Origin: Streptoalloteichus hindustanus | GTDB lineage: Bacteria; Actinomycetota; Actinomycetes; Mycobacteriales; Pseudonocardiaceae | DNA length: 64,000 nucleotides | NCBI RefSeq assembly: GCF_900129375.1 | Contig: NZ_FQVN01000005.1 | Span: 310,001 to 374,000 of the forward strand | Reading direction: 5' to 3' | Part shown: piece after piece, positions 8,338 to 15,979 of the stretch | How the letters are laid out: every line of letters begins with the position of its first letter | Position numbering within the stretch: position 1 is the stretch's first letter | Made by a program: the position numbers and the translations under genes | Notes under the pieces: model-generated | Databases searched by the model: none | The model's input: the letters and a program-made list of their open reading frames with translations, nothing else | What the model was told of the DNA's origin: nothing

Positions 8338-8791
8338 CGGCGCCGCTCCGGGCGCCGATCCGGAAACCACCGGCGGGAAATTCCGGGCGGGCGCGTCCCG
8401 ACGGGCGCGCCGCGCTTTGTCGTGCCATTCACGAAATCCGACCGCGCTCGGGCGCCGAAGCGACGACGCCTGGGCGGTCGGCGGTCCGGTGCTGTCCGAA
8501 TCCAATTCTGGCGAGTGCGCCCGGTTATCGGAGTGAGCGGCACTGGCAGGGGCTGACAGGCTGAAAGACACTGACAGGCGCTGAAAGACACTGACAGACA
8601 CTGCCCGAATGGCCCTGTTGACACCGTGTGCGCCGGGTTATCTGATGGGGATCGGGACCGCGTCGGTTCACCAGCACGCGCCGTCGGGAATGTGTGTGCG
8701 ATTGTCGGAATGTCCACGAATCGAGTCGCACGCCCTTCTCGTCGTTGTCGTCCGCCACGCGGTGGGCGCCGCACCAGGAGGAAGGAACGCC
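8338..8791. promoter_or_regulatory. Intergenic promoter region between the two tlm gene blocks
   Basis: 454 bases without a convincing gene, noticeably less GC-rich than the flanking genes from about 8415 onward. It holds the 20-bp tandem repeat listed separately and, closer to the next gene, a stretch at about 8690-8725 (TGTGTGCGATTGTCGG, AATGTCCACGAATCG) of promoter-like composition. The ribosome binding site AGGAGGAAGG for the next gene is at 8776-8785. This is the only large gap in the tlm region and most likely carries the promoter of the second block. Confidence 0.55.
8541..8600. repeat. 20-bp tandem direct repeat, two good copies plus a degenerate one
   Basis: CTGAAAGACACTGACAG occurs at 8561-8577 and again at 8581-8597, with a 20-bp period; the 20 bases before (8541-8560, CACTGGCAGGGGCTGACAGG) are a degraded copy. 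A 20-bp period is close to two turns of DNA, so equivalent positions fall on the same face, as expected for cooperative protein binding sites. The array lies about 190-250 bases upstream of the second tlm block. Confidence 0.75.
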
Positions 8792-9766
8792 ATGGCCGGG
8801 GAGCAGGGGAACGGTGCGAGCGAGGGCGTCGGAACGCGCGCGTACCTCATGCAGATGGTGCGCCGGTACTACGGCAACCTGATCGACGCCTGGCACTACT
8901 CCGGGCAGCCGGAGCGGGCGTGGGAATGCGCCGAGCAGGCCGTGCGGCAGGGCGTGTGGGAGCAGCCGATGCAGCGGGCGCGGGAGCACATTCCCGGCCT
9001 CGCCGCGCAGCCGGTGCACGACCCGTCCCAGTTCTGGTTCATCTCCTACCTGGAGGAGAACTACGCCCGCATCCGGGCCGAGGTCGAGCAGGTGCTCGAC
9101 CAGCCGCTGGACCCCGTGCGCCCGACGGTCGAGGACCGCGCGCTCATCCGCAAAGGCTCCTGGAAGCAGGCCCACCTCTTCCGCGACGGGCGGTGGCGGG
9201 ACGAGGTGTGCGCCCGGTTCCCCGTGACCGCCAGCATCCTGGAGCAGGTGCCCGAGGTGACCACGCTCAGCCCGGGCGTGATCACCATGTCCCGGGTGTC
9301 GCCGGGGACGCACATCATGCCGCACTGCGGACCGACGAACGCCGTGCTGCGCATCCACCTCCCGCTGATCATCCCGGCCGGGCTGACGCTGCGGGTCGCC
9401 GGTCAGGACCTGCGGTGGGTGGAGGGGAAGTGCCTGATCTTCGACGACTCGTTCGAGCACGAGGTCCGGCACGACGGGACCGAGGACCGCGTCGTGCTGA
9501 TCCTCGACATGCTGCACCCCGACCTCGGCGGTGACCAGCGGGAGCGGTTGTTGCAGCGGCGGCTGACCTTCGAGGAGCAGATGGTCGACTTCCTCAAGGA
9601 GCACGGCATGGACCGGATGGAGACCCGGGACGACGGGGTCGTCTTCCGGCCGAACCCGACCGTGCGGGACGAGCTGGCCTACTACATGGCCGTCACCGGG
9701 GTCACCGGCGCCGAGCTGCGGGGCAACGAGGTGGTCTGGCACCGGTCGGAGGAGCGGCCCGCCTGA
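8792..9766 (+). CDS. Aspartyl/asparaginyl beta-hydroxylase-like oxygenase, copy 2
   Basis: 324 residues, ATG 6 bases after AGGAGGAAGG. It is a paralogue of the gene at 5928: SQFWFISYLEENYARIRAEV, GTHIMPHCGPTNAVLRIH and FDDSFEHEVRHDG line up with the corresponding parts of copy 1, so the iron-binding histidine segments are intact. It leads a separate transcriptional block with a sugar aminotransferase and a glycosyltransferase fusion. Tallysomycin differs from bleomycin by a hydroxylated (carbinolamide) position that carries an extra amino sugar. One reading is that this copy makes that hydroxyl while copy 1 makes beta-hydroxyhistidine; the reverse is equally possible from sequence. Confidence 0.82.
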   Translation: MAGEQGNGASEGVGTRAYLMQMVRRYYGNLIDAWHYSGQPERAWECAEQAVRQGVWEQPMQRAREHIPGLAAQPVHDPSQFWFISYLEENYARIRAEVEQVLDQPLDPVRPTVEDRALIRKGSWKQAHLFRDGRWRDEVCARFPVTASILEQVPEVTTLSPGVITMSRVSPGTHIMPHCGPTNAVLRIHLPLIIPAGLTLRVAGQDLRWVEGKCLIFDDSFEHEVRHDGTEDRVVLILDMLHPDLGGDQRERLLQRRLTFEEQMVDFLKEHGMDRMETRDDGVVFRPNPTVRDELAYYMAVTGVTGAELRGNEVVWHRSEERPA

Positions 9767-9793
9767 CGCGGGCGGCGACGCGGAGGCGGCGGC

Positions 9794-10993
9794 ATGGGCA
9801 TGATCAACGTCTTCCAACCCACGCTCGGCGAGGCGGAACTGGCCGCCGTTCGCGAGGTGTTCGCGAGCGGCTGGCTCGGTCGCGGCCCGCGGACGAAGGT
9901 GTTCGAGGCGGACTTCGCCGAGCACCTGGGCGTCGGCGCGGAGCAGGTCGTCTCGGTGAGCTGCTGCACCGAGGGGCTCTTCCTGTCCATGGAGCTGCTG
10001 GGAGTCGGCCCCGGCGACGAGGTCGTGCTCCCCTCGATCTCCTTCGTCGGCGCGGCGAACGCGATCGCCGCGCGCGGCGCCCGACCCGTGTTCTGCGACG
10101 TGGACCCGGCGACCCTGAACCCCACCGCCGACCACGTCGCGGAGAAGCTTGGCCCGCGCACGAAAGCCGTGGTGGTGCTGCACTACGGCGGCTACCCCGG
10201 CGACCTGGTGGCCATCGCGGACCTGTGCCGGGAGCGCGGTGTGCCGCTGGTGGAGGACAGCGCGTGCGCTGTCGCGTCCCAAGTGGACGGTCGGGCCTGC
10301 GGAACCCTCGGCGACGTCGGGGTGTGGAGCTTCGACGCGATGAAGATCCTGGTCACCGGGGACGGCGGGATGCTGTGCTTCCGGGACCCGGAGCTCGCGG
10401 AGCGGGCGCGGAAGCTCGCGTCCCTGGGAATGGCGCAGAGCAGCGGGTTCGCCAACGCCACCGCCGACGCGGAGGCGCGCTGGTGGGAGTTCGAGGTCAC
10501 CGCGTTCGGCCGTCGCTCCATCAGCAACGACGTCGCGGCCAGCATCGGCAGCGTGCAGCTCCGCCGACTCCCGGAGTTCGTGCGACGCCGCCGCGAGATC
10601 GCCGAGCGCTACGACCAAGGTCTGTCCACTGTGGATGGTCTTCGGTGCCCGCCCCCGCTGCCCGCCGGGCACACGTCCTCCTACTACTTCTACTGGGTGC
10701 GGATGGACGCGTCGGTGCGGGACGCGATGGCTCGGCGGCTGTACGACCGCGGTGTCTACACGACGTTCCGGTACGCGCCACTGCACCTCGTGTCGGCCTA
10801 CGGGCACGAAGGATCTCTGCCCGGCGCGGAACGCGCCGCGGAGGAGACGCTGTGCCTGCCGCTGCACCAGGCGTTGAGCGACAGCGACGTCGAGACCGTC
10901 ATCGGCGAGGTGCGCGCCGGGCTCGCCGCGCTGACAGCGCCGTCTGGGTCGTCGGTGCCGACTGTTTCGTCCTTTCCGGCCTCGCGGCCCTGA
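9794..10993 (+). CDS. DegT/DnrJ/EryC1/StrS-family PLP-dependent aminotransferase
   Basis: 399 residues; the start ATG lies 7 bases after GGAGG, with an alternative ATG two codons later. It has the typical family layout: SGWLGRGPRTKVFEADFAEH at the N-terminus, VSVSCCTEGLFLS (cofactor phosphate region), PSISFVGAANAI, LVEDSACA, and the PLP lysine K184 in SFDAMKILVTGDGGM. The family makes amino sugars from keto NDP-sugars. Tallysomycin has 4-amino-4,6-dideoxy-L-talose, which needs a 4-aminotransferase, so this is the likely substrate class. The gene sits between the second hydroxylase and the glycosyltransferase fusion, with short gaps. Confidence 0.85.
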   Translation: MGMINVFQPTLGEAELAAVREVFASGWLGRGPRTKVFEADFAEHLGVGAEQVVSVSCCTEGLFLSMELLGVGPGDEVVLPSISFVGAANAIAARGARPVFCDVDPATLNPTADHVAEKLGPRTKAVVVLHYGGYPGDLVAIADLCRERGVPLVEDSACAVASQVDGRACGTLGDVGVWSFDAMKILVTGDGGMLCFRDPELAERARKLASLGMAQSSGFANATADAEARWWEFEVTAFGRRSISNDVAASIGSVQLRRLPEFVRRRREIAERYDQGLSTVDGLRCPPPLPAGHTSSYYFYWVRMDASVRDAMARRLYDRGVYTTFRYAPLHLVSAYGHEGSLPGAERAAEETLCLPLHQALSDSDVETVIGEVRAGLAALTAPSGSSVPTVSSFPASRP

Positions 10994-11024
10994 TCCCGCC
11001 CCCCACAACGGAAGGAAGCCGCCG

Positions 11025-12587
11025 ATGGGCCAGTCCTGGTGGTCGTTGAGCGGGGCCATGGGCGTGCCCTGCCTCCTCGTGGGCGACCTGCGCCGCGCCG
11101 CCGAGTACTACCGGGAGGTCCTCGGCTTCGACGTCGTCGAGCCGCTGGGCGACCCGACCACCGCGGTCCTCGCCCGCCGGGCGGAGGGGGCCGTGCTGCT
11201 CCAGCTCGCGCCGGACGACGAGGAGGGCTTCTCCCACCGGGAGTTCGCCGACCGGGCATGGGACGCGTTGTTCCTGGTCGACGACATCGGCCGCGTCGCG
11301 TCGCAGTTGCGCTCCCGCCGGGCCAACATCGAGTTCGGCATCGGGATCACCGAGGTCTCCGACCGGACGTTGGAGGTGCGGGACGAGTGGGGCAACATCC
11401 TCGCCTTCGCCGCCACGTATGACGGTCTGCGTCCGGCGGTGCGCCAGCTCGTGGAGCGAACCGTGCCGGGCAGCGTGCGCACCGCGTGGCGCAACCACCG
11501 CTTCGCCCGCGAGGAGCGACCGGAACTCGCCGCGTTCCAACGCTTCTACCAGCGGTTGGAGAGCAAGCGCGCCCCCGTGTACATGTACTTCACCACCGGC
11601 CTGCTGCACTGGGTGATCGCCGCGGAGCGGCACGTTCCCGCCGACGTCAACCTGGTGCTGATCGGCTCCGGCCTGTCCGCGGTGGAGCAGCGGTGGATCA
11701 GGGAGAACCTGGCCCGCCCGTTCCACAACATCGCGCTGGAGGTCGACGACAACACGGTGTGGGAGTTCCTCTTCGCCACCAACCAGTTCGACTTCGCCTA
11801 CATGGACATCGACTGCTTCGTGCTGGAACCCGCCGTGTTCGCCGACATGATGCGGTTCCCGCGCGACGCCGCGGTGAACGCGATCTGGACCTACGAGGCC
11901 GCGCCGGGAACTCCCATCGGCTGCACGCACTTCGTGGCCATCAACGTCGAGGCCGCGCGCGATCTGCGCCGCCGCGGCCGCTACATGAGCCCCACCAACT
12001 ACGACTGGGACGGCTCGATGGTGCACACCCTGCACCACCGGACCTACTGCCGGGTCCCGACGCCCCGGCAGACCCGGCTGCTGCTCCAGGTGCTGCCCGC
12101 CGACGAGCGGGGGCGGCCGCTGCCGCCCGGCGACTCGCCGTTCTTCGACACCCTCGTCGCCTACCAGATCGCGGCGGCGACCGCCGGCTACCGGACGAAC
12201 CCGGTCCGCCCGATGGCCCACCGGACCCAGGCCACGTTCGCGGAGCAGAACGCGTCCGACGAGCGGGTGTGGCAGCAGGACATGACCGACGAGCTGTTGC
12301 ACGTGGGCGGCATCTCCTACTACGGCCGCGTGTTCCACGCCTCCGACCTGCGCCGGCTCTACCTGTCCGCCGAGCACACCCTGCTGAGCGGCTCGGTGGA
12401 CCGGCTGCCCACGCCCTACGCCGACCGGCTCCGGACGATCTCGCGCCGGCTGGAGCACCTGGGGGTGGACCCCGGGGACGCGGCCAAGCTGATCTTCCAC
12501 CACCTCGTGTCGGACCGCGGGCTGGCCGTGCGGACCGCCGAACGGGTGCTCGCCCAGCCCGCACCCGATCTCCCCGCCGGGGCCTGA
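11025..12587 (+). CDS. Fusion of an N-terminal VOC (glyoxalase/Ble-like) domain to a glycosyltransferase-like domain
   Basis: 520 residues; the ATG follows GGAAGGAAG. Residues about 10-130 form one VOC module (LLVGDLRRAAEYYREVLGFDV ... LEVRDEWGNILAFAA). From about residue 170 there is a GT-A-like nucleotide-sugar transferase pattern with PVYMYFTTGLLHW, DVNLVLIGSG and a DxD-type metal motif in FAYMDIDCFVLEP. No clean family name comes to mind for the second half. Context (aminotransferase upstream, tlmB downstream) makes it the candidate for attaching the tallysomycin amino sugar. The VOC domain resembles the drug-binding fold of Ble and could hold the glycopeptide acceptor. Domain calls are from visible patterns; function is inferred. 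Confidence 0.7.
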   Translation: MGQSWWSLSGAMGVPCLLVGDLRRAAEYYREVLGFDVVEPLGDPTTAVLARRAEGAVLLQLAPDDEEGFSHREFADRAWDALFLVDDIGRVASQLRSRRANIEFGIGITEVSDRTLEVRDEWGNILAFAATYDGLRPAVRQLVERTVPGSVRTAWRNHRFAREERPELAAFQRFYQRLESKRAPVYMYFTTGLLHWVIAAERHVPADVNLVLIGSGLSAVEQRWIRENLARPFHNIALEVDDNTVWEFLFATNQFDFAYMDIDCFVLEPAVFADMMRFPRDAAVNAIWTYEAAPGTPIGCTHFVAINVEAARDLRRRGRYMSPTNYDWDGSMVHTLHHRTYCRVPTPRQTRLLLQVLPADERGRPLPPGDSPFFDTLVAYQIAAATAGYRTNPVRPMAHRTQATFAEQNASDERVWQQDMTDELLHVGGISYYGRVFHASDLRRLYLSAEHTLLSGSVDRLPTPYADRLRTISRRLEHLGVDPGDAAKLIFHHLVSDRGLAVRTAERVLAQPAPDLPAGA

Positions 12588-12636
12588 GCCGGGAAGTGGT
12601 AGAAAGGGCGCCATCCCGCTCCGGAGGGGACTCCCG

Positions 12637-13515
12637 GTGGAACTGAGGACGCCCAGGCTGCGCCTGATCCCGTTGGACCCGGACCGCGACGCGTCCGGCC
12701 TGCACGCCGCGTTCGGCGATCCCGAGGTCATGCGCTGGTGGAACCACGTGGTGTGCGCCGACGTGGCGGAGACCCGCGAACGCCTGCGGGAGAGCGTCGA
12801 CCGCGACGGCGCACACCTCTGGGTGATCCGCCGGGGCGAGGCGTGCGAGCCGGCGGGGATGGTCGGGTTGCTGGGCGAGGTCGACGTCCCCGGCCTGACC
12901 TGGTTGCTGTGCAAGGACGCCTGGGGGAGGGGCCTGGCGACCGAGGCGGCCGGAGCGGTGGTGGAGCACGCGCTCGGCCCGTTGGACCTGCCCCGCGTGG
13001 AGGCGTGGGTGGAGGCCACCAACGAGCGCTCCCTGGCGGTGGCCCGCCGCGTCGGCCTCACCGAACGCGGCCGCCTGGCGCAGCGGTACCCGCACCGCGA
13101 ACGCCCCCACGAGATGGTCGTGCTCGGCAGGGCGCGGGACCACGAGCCCACCCCGATGCTCAACGCCGAGGTCGCCCTGCCCGTGCGCGACGTCGCGGCC
13201 ACCCTCACCCTCCTCAGGGAGGCCCTGGGCGGCCGGACGCTGTTCAGCGTCGGCGACCCGCCCGAGGTGGCGGGCGTGAGCTTCGGGCCGTGGAGCGTCG
13301 GACCCCGGCTCCAGCTCGTCTCGACGCGCCGCTGGCGCATCGCCCGGGTCACCCTCTACCTCGACGTCGGCGTCGAGCTGGAGGCGCTGCACGACCGCGC
13401 GGTCGACGCGGGCGCGGACGTCGTCCAACGGCCGACCGAACAACCCTGGGGCATGCGCGAGTGCGTCGTGCAACTCCCCGAAGGCCACCACATCGTGCTG
13501 ACCGCCCCCGCCTGA
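12637..13515 (+). CDS. tlmB: Bleomycin-family N-acetyltransferase with C-terminal VOC domain (TlmB/BlmB-like)
   Basis: 292 residues, GTG start after CCGGAGGGGA. Residues 1-160 are a GNAT acetyltransferase (RLRLIPLDPDRD, acetyl-CoA loop DAWGRGLATEA, VEATNERSLAVARRVGL). Residues about 170-290 are a VOC module (LNAEVALPVRDVAATLTLL ... VVQLPEGHHIVLT). The same GNAT plus VOC-like build is known for the bleomycin N-acetyltransferase, which acetylates metal-free drug on the primary amine of the beta-aminoalanine part and so prevents metal binding. It is the second self-resistance gene and the last gene of the tlm side before an oppositely oriented regulator. Confidence 0.88.
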   Translation: MELRTPRLRLIPLDPDRDASGLHAAFGDPEVMRWWNHVVCADVAETRERLRESVDRDGAHLWVIRRGEACEPAGMVGLLGEVDVPGLTWLLCKDAWGRGLATEAAGAVVEHALGPLDLPRVEAWVEATNERSLAVARRVGLTERGRLAQRYPHRERPHEMVVLGRARDHEPTPMLNAEVALPVRDVAATLTLLREALGGRTLFSVGDPPEVAGVSFGPWSVGPRLQLVSTRRWRIARVTLYLDVGVELEALHDRAVDAGADVVQRPTEQPWGMRECVVQLPEGHHIVLTAPA

Positions 13516-13518
13516 CCG

Positions 13519-13552
13519 TCCACTCCGGACCGTCCACTCCGGACAGTCCTCA
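13519..13552. repeat. Short tandem repeat between convergent genes
   Basis: ACCGTCCACTCCGG is repeated in tandem and followed by ACAGTCC, just after the tlmB stop and about 70 bases before the stop of the oppositely oriented regulator. The GTCCAC and CCGGAC parts can fold back on each other, so it may help termination, and it belongs to the GTCCAC-rich motif family described under findings. Confidence 0.45.
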
Positions 13553-13620
13553 CCCGGGGGTTCGCGGTCCCCACGCGCCGGTGGTGCAGGCTGGTTTCCC
13601 GCACCGGGTACGGGAAGTTG

Positions 13621-14820
13621 TCAGCTCGTGAGCCCGAGCCAGGTGGCGTAGCGGCTCAGCTCGGGAACCGCGCGCCGGTGCAGGCTGACCAGGACCGCGG
13701 TGGTCTCCCGGACCATCGGGTGGAGGCGGGTCTGCTGCGGAGCGATCCTCTTGGCCTCCCGCAAAGCCATCAGTGCGCCGGCGCGGTCACCGACGGCGAG
13801 GTGGGCGCGGGCGAGGTCGATGTGGTGGTGTCCCCGACGGGTGCGCGGCATTCCCTGTGGTGGGGCCCAGGTCCGGGCGGCCTCCAGCGCGGCGGGGGCG
13901 TCGCCGAGTTCGACGTGCGCGGCGACTTCGTGGGTCAGGGTGTTGGCAGGGCCGAAGGTGAGTCCGTGGTGCACCTGGTCGCTGTTGCCGAGTTGGGTGG
14001 CGAGATCCCGGGCGGCCCGCAGGTGGGCGTGGGTGGTGTCGGCGTCCCCGGCGCGGGAGGCGAGGGTGACCGCCCGCAGGTGCAGGCTGCCGTAGACGGT
14101 CAACACCTCCGGGGACGGCTGGCCGCGGAGTTCGTCATCCAGCTCGGCGCGGGCGGTGTCCATCAGTCGCAGCCCGTGGGTGTAGTCGCCGGCGGCCTGG
14201 AAGGCGGTGCAGCGCGCCCAGGCCGTCACCGCGTGGGCCAGCGGGTCGCTGGCGCGCTGGGCGGCCCAGTCGAGCCGGTCCTGGCTGACCTCGGCCAGGT
14301 CGCCGTGACCGAGGCGGTGCAGCAGGTTGTGGGTGACGAAGTAGCCCTGGCACAGCAGCCGCCACGGCTCGGAGGCGTCGGGTTGGTGGTGGGCGGCGGT
14401 GGTGAGCTCGTCCAGCAGGGCGGGCAGACGCACCACGAGGCGGTTGTAGTCGGCGTCGCGGCGCAGCCGGGAGATCTCGGCGACGTCGGTGGCCAGGTCG
14501 GCCACCGGGCGGACGGGGGAGTCGGCGGGAAGGTCGTAGCGGCGCAGGACGGCGCGGAGGGCGTCGACGTGGCGGCGGCTGGCCTCGTCGCCCTGGTGGT
14601 CGGTGTAGGGCTGGCCGGTCAGCTTCTCGGGCGGGAGGTGCAGGGCGCGGGCGACGCCGGCGATGGTGGAGTGGTTGGCGGCCCGGTCGCCGACCTCGAC
14701 CTTCTGGAGCAGGCTCAGGGAGATGTTGGCGCGAGCGGCGAGTTGGTGTTGGTTGAGGCCGGCCGCCTTGCGGAACCTGGCGATGGCGCGGCCGATGTGC
14801 GTGTCGTCGTCCAGCGGCAT
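13621..14820 (-). CDS. XRE-family helix-turn-helix regulator with TPR-like C-terminus
   Basis: 399 residues; the ATG at 14820 has GAGGAG upstream, better than in-frame starts further out. Residues 5-65 are an XRE helix-turn-helix (IGRAIARFRKAAGLNQHQLA ... SLSLLQKVEVGDRAAN). The rest is helical with TPR-like repeats (LLDELTTAAHHQP; AQRASDPLAHAVTAWARC; LGDAPAALEAARTW; HIDLARAHLAVGDRAGALMAL). This build is very common in Pseudonocardiales and Streptomyces as a regulator of unknown signal. It is convergent with tlmB and marks the likely cluster boundary; nothing ties it to tallysomycin. Confidence 0.82.
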   Translation of the reverse strand: MPLDDDTHIGRAIARFRKAAGLNQHQLAARANISLSLLQKVEVGDRAANHSTIAGVARALHLPPEKLTGQPYTDHQGDEASRRHVDALRAVLRRYDLPADSPVRPVADLATDVAEISRLRRDADYNRLVVRLPALLDELTTAAHHQPDASEPWRLLCQGYFVTHNLLHRLGHGDLAEVSQDRLDWAAQRASDPLAHAVTAWARCTAFQAAGDYTHGLRLMDTARAELDDELRGQPSPEVLTVYGSLHLRAVTLASRAGDADTTHAHLRAARDLATQLGNSDQVHHGLTFGPANTLTHEVAAHVELGDAPAALEAARTWAPPQGMPRTRRGHHHIDLARAHLAVGDRAGALMALREAKRIAPQQTRLHPMVRETTAVLVSLHRRAVPELSRYATWLGLTS

Positions 14821-15127
14821 GTGGTTCTCCTCGGTGCTGGTTCGCCTCGCGATGCCCACTCCTTCCAGGATGTCCCTGGGGTGGACGCCTCGGGAGATCG
14901 AGCTGTGAACGGTGTGCGACCTCCCGATCGGGAGCGGTCACACGTCTCCGGTCGTCACCCCCCGCGTCAGGTGCGACGCGGCCAGGTCCACATCCGCGAA
15001 CTGGTGACCGACCACCGCTCCACCCTGCCAAGCAGCCGTCCCGGCAGGGCAGCCCACGGGGACGGCTTTCACCCGTCCAGCGCACCCCCGTGCCTCGTCG
15101 TCCAAGGGACAGTGTTTTCCGCCATGA

Positions 15128-15487
15128 CGAGGGAAGTGCGAAGGCGCAGATGTCTCCCAGGTCAGGGAGTCGATCCGCCGCCGCGAACACCTCGGCCTCC
15201 CGCTCGATCCTCTCGGCGGCCTCTTCGGGGGTGGTCTTCCACGGCACGAAGTCCGGGTCGTCCCGGCCGTAGCGCCCCGCGATGACGACGCCCCGACGCA
15301 CGAGGTCCGCGACGACGGTGGCGGTGTGTCGCACCAGCTCGGCATCGTTCGGCCTGGCCTCGCCTGTGTCCTCCATGGCCACACTGTCCTCAATGGACAG
15401 CACCAACAAGGCCACGAGCTCCTTGAAGTACAGGACCTCGTCCTTGAGCTCGTTGACGATGTCAGCGGGGTACTCGTGTTCCCTCAC
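15128..15487 (-). pseudogene. Protein-like ORF segment without a stop of its own; possibly frameshifted
   Basis: From a GTG at 15487 the reverse frame reads 120 protein-like residues (MREHEYPADIVNELKDEVLY ... TTPEEAAERIEREAEVF ... LPDLGDICAFALP). The same frame then stays open as an arginine/glycine-rich shadow far into the XRE gene, with no stop until 14135. A sister frame closes at 14938. The sensible part therefore ends near 15128, and either a frameshift lost the true end or the true end lies in the other frame. No family recognised. Confidence 0.45.
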
Positions 15488-15686
15488 GGCTCTCCGTCGA
15501 CGGTCCGGGCCGGGATCTCCTTCCGTCTGCGCGGTGGTCGACCGTAGCCACGTGTGTGCTGGCGACTGGCCTTCTCGGTTGTTGATCAAGCGATCGGGAG
15601 TCGCCTCCGCTGGGGCGAGCGTGGTTGGTGTGGGGGAGCGGGGGTGGGAAATCGGCGCGCGCGTGTTGGCGTTGGGTGCTTATGCT
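15488..15686. other. Intergenic stretch upstream of the T-box leader
   Basis: About 200 bases with no convincing gene between the reverse-strand ORF and the riboswitch. It should hold the promoters of both. A moderately AT-richer patch with TTGTTGATCAAGCGATCG lies at about 15578-15596. Confidence 0.35.
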
Positions 15687-15975
15687 CCTGGGCAACGCGT
15701 TGACGGAGACAAGTAGCCCAGGACCACGCGAGTCGGAGAGAGCCGCCGGCAGCTGGGAAGGCGGCCTCGCGCCCTGCGGTGAAGACCCTCCCGAGTGCGG
15801 GGAGGAACGGACGCCACCGCCAGTGGCGCTCCCCATGCCCCGCCGGCTCGCCCCCGTGACCGGGCGCCAACGAGGCTGTCACCGGCTCCGGCCGGTGGTG
15901 GCGCAAGTGCGGTGGCACCGCGAGTCCCCCTTCTCGCCCGCACTCCCAAGGGATCGATCACATCCGTCAGGGAGT
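15687..15975 (+). promoter_or_regulatory. T-box riboswitch, translational type, with GAC (Asp) specifier
   Basis: The leader of the AspRS gene contains the T-box hallmarks in order. GACGGAGACAAGTAG is at 15702-15716, with the loop-E strand AGTA at 15712-15715. AGAGAG is at 15737-15742. Distal stem I helices are CGCGAG/CTCGCG (15727-15732 with 15766-15771) and GCCGCC/GGCGGC (15742-15747 with 15760-15765). The opposite loop-E strand GAA (15781-15783) is followed by the putative specifier GAC (15784-15786), and GGAG (15705-15708) pairs with CTCC (15788-15791). The T-box sequence GGTGGCACCGCGAG is at 15911-15924. AGTGCG (15906-15911) pairs with CGCACT (15939-15944) as antisequestrator. The overlapping ACTCCC (15942-15947) instead pairs with the Shine-Dalgarno GGGAGT (15970-15975). 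Uncharged tRNA-Asp should thus free the ribosome binding site. Confidence 0.82.
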
Positions 15976-15979
15976 CGTG

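Noticed and set aside
15694-15697. AAC near the start of the T-box leader as an asparagine specifier
   Set aside because: It is outside the loop-E framework; GAC at 15784-15786, directly after GAA and before the closing CTCC strand, fits the specifier position.
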